From Oscillospiraceae bacterium (GTDB lineage: Bacteria; Bacillota; Clostridia; Oscillospirales; Acutalibacteraceae): DNA of 64,000 nt. Positions 33,199-42,181 of the stretch are shown piece by piece. Location of the stretch: assembly GCA_031256825.1 (NCBI GenBank), contig JAIRPV010000001.1:1-64000 (forward strand). The letters run 5' to 3'. The notes beneath the pieces are model-generated. The model searched no databases. It was not told the origin of the DNA and saw only the letters and a list, made by a program, of their open reading frames with translations. Within the stretch, counting starts at the first letter, position 1. Every line of letters starts with the position of its first letter. Position numbers and translations under genes: made by a program.

Positions 33199-33931
33199 AC
33201 ATGATTTCCATGGCAAGCGCCGGTTCGTCGGTGATCACCCCGTCGGCCCCCCAATCGCGCAGGGTTGTCATGGCATAGTCGAGGTTGACCGTCCAGGGGT
33301 TGACCGCGACGCCGCCGCTGTGGCATTCGTCAATAAATTCTTTGCTGACAGCGCCAACGAAGGGATGATAGGCATAAAGGCGGTTGGCTTTCGCGTAGGC
33401 AAGGGGGTCGTCCATGATGCGTTCGCAGCAGGGGGAAACCGGGGCGAACAACTGGCAAACGCGGGCCCCCGCGTCGGCGGCAAGGGCGGCCTGGAGCATT
33501 GCCAGCTCAAAGCTGGAAAGAATCAGCTTGCTGAACAGGCCCATTTGCTTTGCGAGGGCAACCACGGCGGCGGCGCTGGCTGTGGAACCATCGGGCGCGC
33601 GCTTGAGTTCCACATTAATGACCTTCAGGCCCCCGCAGATGGCGAACCATTCCTCGAGGGTAGGAATCTTCGTTCCGGCGAAGGCAGGGGAAAACCAGCC
33701 GCCAAAGTCAAGCGCGCGCAGCTCTTCTAAAGTATGATCGGCAATGAGGCCCTTGCCATTGGAAGTGCGGTCAACGCTGTCGTCATGACAGACGACAAGG
33801 CAGCCGTCGCGTGTCATGTGCACGTCGTTTTCAAAGCCATCGACGTGAAGCTCAAGTGATTTTTGGAACGCGGGAAGGGTGTTTTCGGGCGCGGCCCGGT
33901 TCGCGCCGCGGTGGGAAATGACAAGGGACAT
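33191..33931 (-). CDS. Glycerophosphodiester phosphodiesterase (first copy)
   Basis: A 246-residue GDPD-family enzyme that cleaves glycerophosphodiesters to glycerol 3-phosphate and an alcohol. It has the complete active-site set: SHRGANRAAPENTLPAF at the N-terminus (HRG and Glu-Asn-Thr), FENDVHMTRDG (metal-binding Glu and Asp) and VVCHDDSVDRT (second His). No signal peptide, so cytoplasmic. A very strong AGGAGGAG site precedes the ATG. A second, more divergent GDPD is at 49.7 kb. Confidence 0.93.
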   Translation of the reverse strand: MSLVISHRGANRAAPENTLPAFQKSLELHVDGFENDVHMTRDGCLVVCHDDSVDRTSNGKGLIADHTLEELRALDFGGWFSPAFAGTKIPTLEEWFAICGGLKVINVELKRAPDGSTASAAAVVALAKQMGLFSKLILSSFELAMLQAALAADAGARVCQLFAPVSPCCERIMDDPLAYAKANRLYAYHPFVGAVSKEFIDECHSGGVAVNPWTVNLDYAMTTLRDWGADGVITDEPALAMEIMYG

Positions 33932-33990
33932 GGTAACTCCTCCTGAGATTCAGATGATGGGGCTTCTGCGCCCCCTGTTGGCAAGTTCCC

Positions 33991-36900
33991 TTATTCCACG
34001 CTCTTGAGCGCTTCCACCATATTGATCTCTTTGATTTTCTTGTGCATCATCAGGTTGATGCCAATCGCAAAAATCGCGGTGATGATCGCGGCGGCGAAAT
34101 AATTGGGCAAAGCGAGGGTGCGAACGAACATCATGCTTTCAATTTCCGCCGTGCGGATAACGAAGCCATGGATGGGCACGCCCAGCGCCAGGCCCGCCAG
34201 AATGCCGAAGATGGTGATGATGATGTTCTCGCGGTAGATAAAGAAATCGGCCTCTTTGTCGTAAAAGCCCAGCACTTTGATGGTGGCCAGCTCGCGGATG
34301 CGCTCGTAGATGTTGATGTTATTCAAATTATACAGCACAACGAAGGCCAAAGCCCCCGCCGCGACGGTAAACACCGCCACAATCACGTTGCGCATGATCT
34401 TGATCATAGCGCCGACGGAGTCGATGATGCTCTGGTTATAGACCACGGTGATGACCTCGGCGGTGTCGCTTAAGTCGCGTCCCAACTGGGCGCGGGCGCT
34501 TTTTGCGGCCTGGATGTCTTTGTCGGGGCCGGTGTTTTTGTTGAGCGCCTGGTTCAGCTTCAGCAGCACGACGTTATAGGTGGTTTCTGCAACGCCGAAA
34601 TATTTTTCATAGCAGGCGGGGGAAAGATAGATATAGTGGTAAACATAGTTGCGGGTGATTGCGGCCACGGGGATTTCGGCCTTCATTGCGCCCGACTGGA
34701 TGGTGATCTTGTCGCCGGGCTTCAGGTTCATCATCTCGGCGGTTTTGCCGTTGATATAGCAGCCTTCTTCGCCCATGGTGATCGGCGCGCCGCTTTTTTC
34801 GCCCCGGAGGCTGACAAAATCGGGGATTTTGGCGATGGTTTCCGGCACGGCGATGGTCACGTCAATCTGGCGCCCAAACGCTTCTGTTCCGGCGTACATC
34901 TTTTTCATATAGACCGGCAGAATATTTTCTAGCCGCCCCGGCTGCACGAAGACATTCAGCACGGCTTCGTCGCCCGCTTTCATATTCGCTTGCAGCAGCG
35001 CCTGCCCGTCGAACTTCATGATGCTTTCCGGCCCGAATTGTTTATCGAGCATGGTGCCGATGGAGTTGCCGATGCCGAAACCGGTCAGCAGCAGCGCCGT
35101 GCAGCCCATAATCCCCGCAAAGGTCATGAGCACACGCTTCTTGTTGCGGGCAAGATTGCGGGCAGTCACTTTGCCGTTGAACTTCAGGCGCTTCCAGAGG
35201 AAGGGGAAAAACTCAAGGAAAATGCGCTTGCCCGCCTTAGGCGCCTTCGGGCGCATCAATTCCGCCGGGCGGTGCCGCATGGCGCTGAGCACCGAGAAGA
35301 TCACGGCCCCAACGGTAGAGATCAGCGCCGCCGCCATGCCCACGAACGCTGTATCGAGGAAGAAGCCGGGATGCATGGTGGGGATCAGATAGAGAATCTG
35401 GTAGGCCTTGAAGATGGCGATTGGAATCAGACTAAAGCCCATGGCAAGGCCCAGAACGCTGCCGATCAGCCCTGCGGTAAACGCGTAGAATAAATATTTG
35501 AAGGCGATTGCCCCCGCCGAATAGCCCGCGGCCTTCAGCACGCCCAGCTGCGTGCGCTCGTCTTCCACCATGCGGGTCATCGTTGTCAGGCTCACCAGCG
35601 CCGCGATCAGGAAGAACAGCACAGGAAACACCAGCGCAAACTGCTCCATATTGTCGGAAGTGTTGCCGTAATTCGTATAACCGGGGAAGTCGTCGCGGTC
35701 GGAGACCATCCACTGGGCGTTGGGCAGGGCCGCCATCTGGTTCTCGTAGCGGCGGATCTTGCGTTCGCCGTCGGCCACTTTGGTTTTGTATTCCTCCTCG
35801 GCCCGGGCCAAATCGTCTTCGGCGGTCTGCGACTTCGAAATCGCGCCGGCAAGTTCCTTCTCTTTTTGCACAAGGGTAACGGCCAGCTCTTTTTCGCCCG
35901 CTTCAATCTGCGCGGGGGCGGCTTGCAGCTTCGCCCAGGCCAGATCCAGCTGCACTTTCGCGGCGCGGAGCTGTTTTTCGGCGGCCTGGAACTTTTTCAG
36001 CTGCCCGATGAGCGCCTCGGCTTCTTTGAGCTGCTTTTTGCCGTCTTCCAAATCCTTTTCGGCGTCCTTCAGCGCGGCTTCCTGGTCAATCAGCTCTTTT
36101 TCGGCCTCATCGACGCGCTTTTGCAAGCCCTCGACGGTCTGATCCTCTTCCGTCATGGGGAAATAGGAAGCCAAAATTCCCAGCGCGTTTTCGATGCGCT
36201 GCGGATCGCCGCTGGCAATGGCGCTGTTGGCCACGCGGATGGCGCTTCGGCCGGCGGAAACCGCCATTTTTGCCATTTCGTAGCTGTTCTGCGCACGCTC
36301 CAGCTGGTTCTTGCCGTTTTCGTATTCGATCATCGCGTCGGGATGCTCGTTGACGAGTTCCGCGCCTTTTTTATATTCTTCCAGGCCTTTTTCGTATTTC
36401 GCGTAATTCGCCTGATAATCCTTCTGTCCCTGCTCGTAATCCGCCTTTGCTTTGGCCAGCTTATCCTCTGCGGCTTTCTTTTCTTTGGCGAAAAGCGCGG
36501 GGCCATCCTTGGCCATTTTCATTAAATAGGCAATGTCTTCGCGGGCTTTTTCCAGCTGGGCTTTGCCTTCCGTTTTCGCTGTTTCCAAATCCTTTTTGCC
36601 CTGCTCAATCTGGGGGCCATATTCGTCGCCAATGCGCTCGGCGCGCGCGCGCACCACGTCCGGGGCGGCGTTTTCGATCACAGCCGTCAGCTGCCGCACG
36701 GCGTTGTTATAAGCGCTGGTATAGGCCGCCTTCCCAGCGGCCGCCTGCGATCCAATATAGAGCGTGGTGTAGTATTCTATCTTAAACGCCTGATCGGGAA
36801 TATAGACATAGCCGGAAAGCTCGCCGCCGCCCGCCTGGGACGGCCCCAGCTCCATGGCGATAAACTCCGGGGTATAAACAGTGCCAACGACTTTATAGTA

Positions 36901-37476
36901 CTCGCTCTTGACTGTGTCGAGCAAATCTTCGTGATCGCCCCTGACGTGGATGATATTGCCGATCTTATAGCGGTCGGGCTCCATCTTATTGGCGTAAACG
37001 CTGACCACGCATTCATCGGGGCGCGAAGGCCAATTGCCCTTCACCAGCTGCAATTGATCGAGCCGTTCGGATCCGGAGCCAACGGCCTGCGAAAAATCGT
37101 AGCCGATGACGCGGATCACATAGGATGTACCGGACATGGACTGCTCCATCTTCATGTCGATGGCGCCGTCTTCCTGCGTTTCGTCCTTATAAAGAATGCC
37201 GTCGATGCTGCGGGATGGGGTTGCGCTCTTTACGCCGGGCATTGCCAGCACGGCTTCCACGTCGTTTTCGTCGAAGCCAACGGTCGACTGCACAACCACG
37301 TCGGCCAGTTGATGCTGCCGATAAAAATCGACGGCAGCCTGTTTCATGTTAGGCGAAACCGCTTTCAGCCCCGCAAAAAAGCCCACGCCCAGCGCCACGA
37401 TAATCACAATCGAAACAAAGCGCGAAAGGGTTTTGCGGATGGCCCGCAGGGTATCGCGGAATAATGCTTTTGTCAC
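33991..37476 (-). CDS. Large FtsX-type ABC transporter permease with coiled-coil extracellular domain
   Basis: A 1161-residue permease. One helix at residues about 18-37 leads to a very large outside domain (about 40-635), of which residues about 285-620 are a Lys/Glu/Ala-rich coiled coil. A three-helix FtsX core follows (about 640-760), then a cytoplasmic link (RHRPAELMRPKAPKAGKRI), a helix, a second outside domain (about 830-1010) and three final helices ending in NMVEALKSVE. This type acts with an ATPase as a mechanotransmission machine, as in MacB or FtsEX, rather than as a plain exporter. It starts with GTG behind AGGAGG. The ATPase partner is the next gene upstream, separated by a heptanucleotide repeat tract. 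Confidence 0.9.
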   Translation of the reverse strand: MTKALFRDTLRAIRKTLSRFVSIVIIVALGVGFFAGLKAVSPNMKQAAVDFYRQHQLADVVVQSTVGFDENDVEAVLAMPGVKSATPSRSIDGILYKDETQEDGAIDMKMEQSMSGTSYVIRVIGYDFSQAVGSGSERLDQLQLVKGNWPSRPDECVVSVYANKMEPDRYKIGNIIHVRGDHEDLLDTVKSEYYKVVGTVYTPEFIAMELGPSQAGGGELSGYVYIPDQAFKIEYYTTLYIGSQAAAGKAAYTSAYNNAVRQLTAVIENAAPDVVRARAERIGDEYGPQIEQGKKDLETAKTEGKAQLEKAREDIAYLMKMAKDGPALFAKEKKAAEDKLAKAKADYEQGQKDYQANYAKYEKGLEEYKKGAELVNEHPDAMIEYENGKNQLERAQNSYEMAKMAVSAGRSAIRVANSAIASGDPQRIENALGILASYFPMTEEDQTVEGLQKRVDEAEKELIDQEAALKDAEKDLEDGKKQLKEAEALIGQLKKFQAAEKQLRAAKVQLDLAWAKLQAAPAQIEAGEKELAVTLVQKEKELAGAISKSQTAEDDLARAEEEYKTKVADGERKIRRYENQMAALPNAQWMVSDRDDFPGYTNYGNTSDNMEQFALVFPVLFFLIAALVSLTTMTRMVEDERTQLGVLKAAGYSAGAIAFKYLFYAFTAGLIGSVLGLAMGFSLIPIAIFKAYQILYLIPTMHPGFFLDTAFVGMAAALISTVGAVIFSVLSAMRHRPAELMRPKAPKAGKRIFLEFFPFLWKRLKFNGKVTARNLARNKKRVLMTFAGIMGCTALLLTGFGIGNSIGTMLDKQFGPESIMKFDGQALLQANMKAGDEAVLNVFVQPGRLENILPVYMKKMYAGTEAFGRQIDVTIAVPETIAKIPDFVSLRGEKSGAPITMGEEGCYINGKTAEMMNLKPGDKITIQSGAMKAEIPVAAITRNYVYHYIYLSPACYEKYFGVAETTYNVVLLKLNQALNKNTGPDKDIQAAKSARAQLGRDLSDTAEVITVVYNQSIIDSVGAMIKIMRNVIVAVFTVAAGALAFVVLYNLNNINIYERIRELATIKVLGFYDKEADFFIYRENIIITIFGILAGLALGVPIHGFVIRTAEIESMMFVRTLALPNYFAAAIITAIFAIGINLMMHKKIKEINMVEALKSVE

Positions 37477-37494
37477 GGCAAACCTCCTAGATAG

Positions 37495-37585
37495 TTAGGG
37501 ATTAGGAGTTAGGAATTAGGGGAACGCAGTTAGGAAATAGGAAATAGGAAGTAGGAGGTAGGGGGAACGGGGGGAGGAGGGGGAT
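37495..37585. repeat. Degenerate tandem heptanucleotide repeat
   Basis: Thirteen consecutive 7-base units fill most of the gap between the ABC ATPase and permease genes. They include TTAGGGA, TTAGGAG, TTAGGAA, TTAGGGG, ATAGGAA twice, GTAGGAG and GTAGGGG, drifting to GGGAGGA at the far end; two units (AACGCAG, GAACGGG) interrupt the pattern. Purines dominate the plus strand. It resembles the short tandemly repeated repetitive sequences described from cyanobacteria, but identity of origin is not implied. Confidence 0.85.
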
Positions 37586-37593
37586 TGGGTCGT

Positions 37594-38295
37594 TTACCAC
37601 TCCAGATCGGCAACATCCTTTGGCTCCTTGTTTTTGCTGACTTTGCTGATTTTGCCTGAGCGCATGCGGATCACCCGATCGGCGATCGGCTCAATGGCCG
37701 TGTTGTGTGTGATGATAATGACGGTGGTGCCTGTTTCTTTGCAGGTTTTTTGCAGCAACTGCAATATCTGCTTGCCCGTGGCATAATCCAGCGCACCGGT
37801 AGGTTCGTCGCACAGCAGCAGGCGGGGGTTCTTCGCCAGCGCCCGGGCAATGCTGACGCGCTGCTGCTCGCCGCCGGAAAGCTGAGCGGGGAAATTTTGC
37901 AGCCTGTCGCCCAGGCCCACCTGCTCGAGCACCTCCTGCGGCTGATGCGGGTTGGCGCTGAGCTGTGTGGCGATTTCTACGTTTTCAAGCGCCGTCAGAT
38001 TGGGGATCAGATTATAGAACTGAAACACAAACCCCACCTGATTGCGGCGGTACTCAATGAGCTTGCGGTTGCCAAAGCGCGTGATCTCTTCGCCGTCAAC
38101 ATGAACCTGTCCTCCGCTGGCGCTGTCCATGCCGCCGAGAATGTTGAGCACCGTGGTTTTGCCCGCGCCGGAGGAACCAACGATCAGGGCCAGCTCGCCC
38201 TCTTCAATCTCAAAATCCACACCGTCCACCGCGTTTATGGTGACCTCGCCCATGACATACTGTTTGCTGACATCCCGGAATTCGATGAAACTCAA
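37594..38295 (-). CDS. ABC transporter ATP-binding protein (MacB/LolD type)
   Basis: A 233-residue ATPase with Walker [17 protein letters not shown] near residue 40, Q-loop VFQFYNLIP, signature [15 protein letters not shown] near 140, Walker [13 protein letters not shown] and the switch His in IIITHNTAI. The sequence belongs to the group that pairs with FtsX-type permeases, and the permease gene follows 117 bases downstream. It starts with TTG preceded by GGGAGG at eight bases. A TTGCGA-18-TATAAT promoter is about 70 bases upstream, so ATPase and permease probably form a two-gene operon. Confidence 0.93.
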   Translation of the reverse strand: MSFIEFRDVSKQYVMGEVTINAVDGVDFEIEEGELALIVGSSGAGKTTVLNILGGMDSASGGQVHVDGEEITRFGNRKLIEYRRNQVGFVFQFYNLIPNLTALENVEIATQLSANPHQPQEVLEQVGLGDRLQNFPAQLSGGEQQRVSIARALAKNPRLLLCDEPTGALDYATGKQILQLLQKTCKETGTTVIIITHNTAIEPIADRVIRMRSGKISKVSKNKEPKDVADLEW

Positions 38296-38365
38296 GATGA
38301 TATCCTCCCGCTGTTAAATTTTTGGCAGCCACGAGCGCCGTTGCTGTTTCATTTTATGAATGGTT

Positions 38366-38395
38366 ATTATAAGTGTACCAAAAAATTCGTCGCAA
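38366..38395 (-). promoter_or_regulatory. Promoter of the ABC transporter pair
   Basis: On the minus strand: -35 TTGCGA (38390-38395), 18-base spacer, -10 TATAAT (38366-38371). A weak hairpin (AAGGGGA with TCCTCTT, 38399-38416) just upstream may end transcription of the oxidoreductase gene. Confidence 0.68.
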
Positions 38396-38418
38396 TACAA
38401 GGGGAAAATCCTCTTTTT

Positions 38419-39396
38419 TTACGAATATTTTTGACTTTGCCGCGCGCGCTCCATCCATTCCGCCGTTTGCAGCGCCAATTGGGACGCCCGCGCGCAGGGA
38501 ACCGCGCTCCCGCGCCCCAGGATATAATCGCAGAACGCCCGCGCTTCATACTGCATGGTCTCGTGCTTTTGCAGCGGGGGGGCAAGCGCTTCGGCTGCGC
38601 CCGAGCGGTCATAGAGCCAGATTCCCTGGAACTGCGCGATGGATTGTATGGTGATGGTGCCCTCTTCGCCCATGATCTGCGACACGCCGCGGCTCTGCCC
38701 GGTTTTTGAAAAAGTGAGCGCCGCCGGGAACCCGGGAAAGCGCAGCAGCGCAGCGCCGGAACCATCCACGCCGGTGGGCAGCGAATGCGTCCGGAAAAAA
38801 ATATCCTGCGGCGGGCCAAACAGATCCAGCAGCGGATAGAGGCAATAAATGCCCAGGTCGTTCCAGGCGCCGCCGCCCATTTCGGGCCGGAAAACATTGT
38901 GTATTTCGCCGCCCCTGAGCGCCCCGCAGCGGGAGCTGCGCTGCGAAAAATCAAAGCAAACCGACGTTACGCCGCCCAAGCGGGGCAAGGCTTCGATCAC
39001 CGTCCGCCGCGCCGGCGTATGCAGGAACATGATTGCCTCCATGAAGATCAAACCGTGTTCTTTGGCAATGGTTTGCAGGCGGCGCAGATCATCCGGATGG
39101 AGCACGACGGGCTTTTCGCACAGCACATGTTTGCCCGCGCGCAGCAGCAGCTCGCTTTGCGGCGCGTGGCAGACGTTTGGGCTGGCAATATAGACCGCCT
39201 GTATGGTGTTGTCCGCCGCCAGCGCCTCGGGCGTAAGGCAAACCGGCAGGCCGGGCTGCCCCAGCTTTGCCGCAAAGGCGCGCCCGCGCTCTTCTGTGCG
39301 CGAACAAACCGCCGCCAGCGCCAGCTCCGTGCCTTGGGCCGCCCGAAAAAATTCTTCCGCAATCCAGCTGGTGCCAAGTATGGCGTAACGAATCAT
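38419..39396 (-). CDS. Gfo/Idh/MocA-family oxidoreductase
   Basis: A 325-residue NAD(P)-dependent dehydrogenase of the glucose-fructose oxidoreductase family. The N-terminal Rossmann domain has AILGTSWIAEEFFRAAQ (a variant dinucleotide turn), SPNVCHAPQSELLLRAGKHVLCEKP with the family EKP motif near residue 95, and the C-terminal domain includes GGGAWNDLGIYCLYPLLDL, in which Asp and the downstream Tyr are the expected catalytic area (the usual His is replaced by Tyr or Cys here). It likely oxidises a sugar, inositol or dihydrodiol. It starts seven bases after nadC, so it is probably transcribed with nadB-nadC, although no NAD-synthesis role is known. Confidence 0.87.
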   Translation of the reverse strand: MIRYAILGTSWIAEEFFRAAQGTELALAAVCSRTEERGRAFAAKLGQPGLPVCLTPEALAADNTIQAVYIASPNVCHAPQSELLLRAGKHVLCEKPVVLHPDDLRRLQTIAKEHGLIFMEAIMFLHTPARRTVIEALPRLGGVTSVCFDFSQRSSRCGALRGGEIHNVFRPEMGGGAWNDLGIYCLYPLLDLFGPPQDIFFRTHSLPTGVDGSGAALLRFPGFPAALTFSKTGQSRGVSQIMGEEGTITIQSIAQFQGIWLYDRSGAAEALAPPLQKHETMQYEARAFCDYILGRGSAVPCARASQLALQTAEWMERARQSQKYS

Positions 39397-39403
39397 AGCA
39401 CCC

Positions 39404-40252
39404 TCACTTTATCCGCATGGAAATATTCGCGGCCCGCACAGAATGCGTGAGGGCACCAACCGACAGGATATCCACGCCGAGCAGGGCAATTTCGCGCGCG
39501 CGTTCGAGCGCAATGTCGCCCGAGGCTTCCAGCAGAACCCGTTTACCGGGGTCAAAAGCACGCAGGTAGCCCACCGCTTCGCGCATCTGCTCCAGCGACA
39601 TGTTGTCGAGCATGATCACATCCGCGCCGGCCGCAAAGGCCTGCCGGACTTCATCCAAATGGCGGGTTTCCACCTCGATTTTCACCATGTGGCCAATCTT
39701 CGCGCGCACGCTGGCAACCGCTTTGGCAATGGAGCCGCTGGCGTCGATGTGGTTGTCCTTGAGCATTACGCCGTCGGAGAGGTTATAGCGGTGGTTGCGG
39801 CCCCCGCCGCAAAGAACGGCGTATTTTTGCAGCGCGCGCAGCCCCGGCAGGGTTTTGCGCGTTTCAGAAATCACAGCGCCCGTGCCCGCCACGGCGCGGA
39901 CAAACGCCGCTGTGGCGGTCGCCGCGCCGCACATATGCTGCAACAAGTTCAGCGCGGTGCGCTCGCCTTGCAGCAGCGCCGCCGCAGGGCCTGCGAGGGA
40001 AAGCAAAACGTCGCCCTTGCCGAACGCCTGCCCTTCGGCAAAAGCAAGTTCTACGCGGCAGGAGGGATCCAGCAGCTCAAATACGCGCGCGAACACGGCG
40101 CCGCCGCACATCACGCCCGGCTCTTTCGCCAACAGATCCGCCGCGCTTTGCTGGGATGCGTCAAACAGATATTCGCACGAGAGATCGAGGTAATGCACGT
40201 CTTCTTTTAACGCGCGCAAAATGATTTCGTCAACCAGATACATGGGAATCAT
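39404..40252 (-). CDS. nadC: Nicotinate-nucleotide pyrophosphorylase (carboxylating)
   Basis: NadC converts quinolinate and PRPP to nicotinate mononucleotide, the third step of de novo NAD synthesis. The 282-residue protein has EDVHYLDLSCEYL, ERTALNLLQHMCGAATAT, the PRPP and quinolinate-binding ETRKTLPGLRALQKYAV, and GGGRNHRYNLSDGVMLKDNH (core RNHRYNLSD). The start at 40252 overlaps the nadB stop as ATGA and has GGAGGCG ten bases upstream; longer in-frame sequence lies inside nadB. Confidence 0.96.
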   Translation of the reverse strand: MIPMYLVDEIILRALKEDVHYLDLSCEYLFDASQQSAADLLAKEPGVMCGGAVFARVFELLDPSCRVELAFAEGQAFGKGDVLLSLAGPAAALLQGERTALNLLQHMCGAATATAAFVRAVAGTGAVISETRKTLPGLRALQKYAVLCGGGRNHRYNLSDGVMLKDNHIDASGSIAKAVASVRAKIGHMVKIEVETRHLDEVRQAFAAGADVIMLDNMSLEQMREAVGYLRAFDPGKRVLLEASGDIALERAREIALLGVDILSVGALTHSVRAANISMRIK

Positions 40253-41775
40253 AGCAGTTGCGCCTCCGCGTCTTCTAAAATGAGCGCCGCCACGCACGCA
40301 AGCGACAAGGTTTCGGCCTGCTCCCGGCGCATGGCGCAAGCCCCGCCGCGCATGCGCTCATAAAGCGCCCGCAGTTCCCGCGCCGCGCCGGGCAAAACCT
40401 CCGCGTTGGGGAAAACAAAATAGGCCTTTTGCATGATCCGCTGAATTTGGCCGCGCAAATCAGGCGGCGGGGACCAGGCGGGAGGGGAAGGGGGCTGGGG
40501 CACGGTTGGCGGAGGAAGAGAGAGGCGTTGCGCCGACTGCCCCGCCGCAGCTAAAATGTCTTCCGCCGCCCGCCGGCTGAACACAAGGGCTTCGGGCAGG
40601 GAATTGCTCGCCAGGCGGTTGCCGCCGTGCAGCCCCGTATGGGCGCATTCGCCCGCGGCATAAAGGCCCGGCACGCTGGTGCGGCTGTGCAAATCCACAT
40701 TCACACCGCCCATCAGATAATGCTGGCAGGGAAAGACGGGGATCCAGTCGGCGGCGACGTCTACACCGCGGGCAAGGCAGGCTTCCGCGATCGTTGGGAA
40801 GCGGCCAAGAATAAAATCTTTCCCCCGGCGGCGAATATCGAGATAAAACTGCTCGCGGCCCGTGCGCTCCGCCTCGCGCATGATAGCGCGGGACACCACG
40901 TCGCGCGGGGCAAGCTCCAGCCGGGTGTCGTAGCGGTGCATAAAGCGTTCGCCCGCGTGGTTGAGAAGATAGGCACCTTCGCCCCGGAGCGCTTCGCTGA
41001 TCAAAAAGCAGGATTCCCTTCCCGCCCCTTCGCATCCCGTCTGCTGTTCCCGGCCCCCCGCAAAGGCCGTTGGATGAAACTGCACGAAGCTGAGATTTTT
41101 AATTTGCGCGCCGAGTTCATAGGCCAGGCGCACGCCGTCGCCTGTTGACACGGCGGGGTTGGTGGTATACCGATAGACCTGCCCGACGCCGCCTGTGCAC
41201 AGAAGCAAAAACCGGCAGGCAACCTGCGTTGTTTCGCCGCCGGAAAGGACACGCAGCAAAAAACCGCCGGGGATTTTCTGTGCCGTGCAGGCCATGGCGT
41301 CTTCCAGCAAGGTGAGGTTGGGGAGCGCCAGCACATGCGGCAGCAGCTTATCCACCATTTCTTTGCCCGTCTGATCGGCGTGGTGCACAATGCGGCGGCG
41401 GCTGTGCCCGCCCTCCAGCGTCATCGAAAGCGCCCCCTGCGGCGTTTTATCAAACTCGACGCCCAGCTCCATGACCCGCCGCACGTCTTCCGGGCCTTCG
41501 GTGACAAGGACTTCCACGGCGGCCACGTCGTTTTTGTAGTTGCCGGCAACCAGGGTGTCTTCCACATGCAGCGCAAAACTGTCGTGTTCCTGTTCTATCA
41601 CGGCGGCCACGCCGCCCTGCGCCAGCGAACTGCCCGAAACATCGGGGCTTTGCTTGCTGAGCATGAGCAAGCGCAGATCGGGGCCGCCCCGGCTCAAATT
41701 CAGCGCGGCATACAGCCCCGCCAGCCCGCTGCCGAGGATGATCACGTCATACACTTGCGGGGCAATGGTATCCAC
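40249..41775 (-). CDS. nadB: L-aspartate oxidase
   Basis: NadB oxidises L-aspartate to iminoaspartate, the first step of de novo NAD synthesis; in anaerobes fumarate can be the electron acceptor. The 508-residue flavoprotein has the FAD turn ILGSGLAGLYAALNLS, SGSSLAQGGVAAV, HSRRRIVHHADQTGKEMV, FVQFHPTAFAGG and GLYAAGECAHTGLHGGNRLASNS (core AAGECAHTGLHG). It starts with GTG behind GGAGGGG. nadA, which makes quinolinate with it, is not in the window. A strong promoter is located 27 bases upstream. Confidence 0.96.
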   Translation of the reverse strand: MDTIAPQVYDVIILGSGLAGLYAALNLSRGGPDLRLLMLSKQSPDVSGSSLAQGGVAAVIEQEHDSFALHVEDTLVAGNYKNDVAAVEVLVTEGPEDVRRVMELGVEFDKTPQGALSMTLEGGHSRRRIVHHADQTGKEMVDKLLPHVLALPNLTLLEDAMACTAQKIPGGFLLRVLSGGETTQVACRFLLLCTGGVGQVYRYTTNPAVSTGDGVRLAYELGAQIKNLSFVQFHPTAFAGGREQQTGCEGAGRESCFLISEALRGEGAYLLNHAGERFMHRYDTRLELAPRDVVSRAIMREAERTGREQFYLDIRRRGKDFILGRFPTIAEACLARGVDVAADWIPVFPCQHYLMGGVNVDLHSRTSVPGLYAAGECAHTGLHGGNRLASNSLPEALVFSRRAAEDILAAAGQSAQRLSLPPPTVPQPPSPPAWSPPPDLRGQIQRIMQKAYFVFPNAEVLPGAARELRALYERMRGGACAMRREQAETLSLACVAALILEDAEAQLL

Positions 41776-41801
41776 AAGAACCCCTCCGATCTGTTTCCTT
41801 T

Positions 41802-41830
41802 ATTATAAACTATTTTTTGGGGAAATGCAA
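41802..41830 (-). promoter_or_regulatory. Promoter of nadB-nadC-oxidoreductase
   Basis: On the minus strand: -35 TTGCAT (41825-41830), 17-base spacer, perfect -10 TATAAT (41802-41807). The leader would be about 20 bases, too short for a riboswitch; control by an NAD-responsive repressor would need an operator that I cannot identify. Confidence 0.8.
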
Positions 41831-42084
41831 GCACGAAATTACCCGGTTCCCGGCATCCCCGCAGGGGCGCTCCGCGGTTTTGCGGCGCGGCGCGCCGCCC
41901 AGTCATTCGGCCAACCCGCCCGCGCATAGTCATAGAACACCCCCAGCCGCTCTCCAACGCGCCATCCAGGCCCTGTGAATGCGACAAATTTTGTGAAACT
42001 TGCTTGATTTGTTCCGCGAAACACAAAAATAAAGCCGAAATTTTTGTGCAAGCATACGAAAATAAAAAATCGGTAACAAATGTA
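41831..42084. other. Divergent intergenic region between nadB and the lipase-like gene
   Basis: The 405-base gap 41776-42181 holds the two divergent promoters at its ends. The left part (about 41840-41940) is GC-rich and shows no gene on either strand that I would trust. The right part (41975-42080) turns AT-rich, with several TTTTGTG and AAATTTT tracts. No riboswitch or RNA gene is recognised. Confidence 0.6.
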
Positions 42085-42105
42085 TTACATTTTTGGTTAA
42101 AATGT
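42078..42105. promoter_or_regulatory. Two overlapping palindromes, candidate repressor operator
   Basis: A perfect palindrome (AAATGTA-T-TACATTT, 42078-42092) covers the -35 of the plus-strand promoter. A second perfect inverted repeat (ACATTTT at 42087-42093 with AAAATGT at 42099-42105) fills the spacer. A repressor binding here would block the promoter. Confidence 0.6.
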
Positions 42106-42113
42106 GTTATAAT
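42085..42113 (+). promoter_or_regulatory. Promoter of the lipase-like and flavodoxin-like genes
   Basis: -35 TTACAT (42085-42090), 17-base spacer, perfect -10 TATAAT (42108-42113). The predicted start is near 42120, some 60 bases before the GTG start codon. Confidence 0.75.
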
Positions 42114-42181
42114 TAGAACAATCCAAAGGAGCGCCGCGTACCGATTGGCATGCAAACCCGCATGGAGGAGGTGACCGTTCA

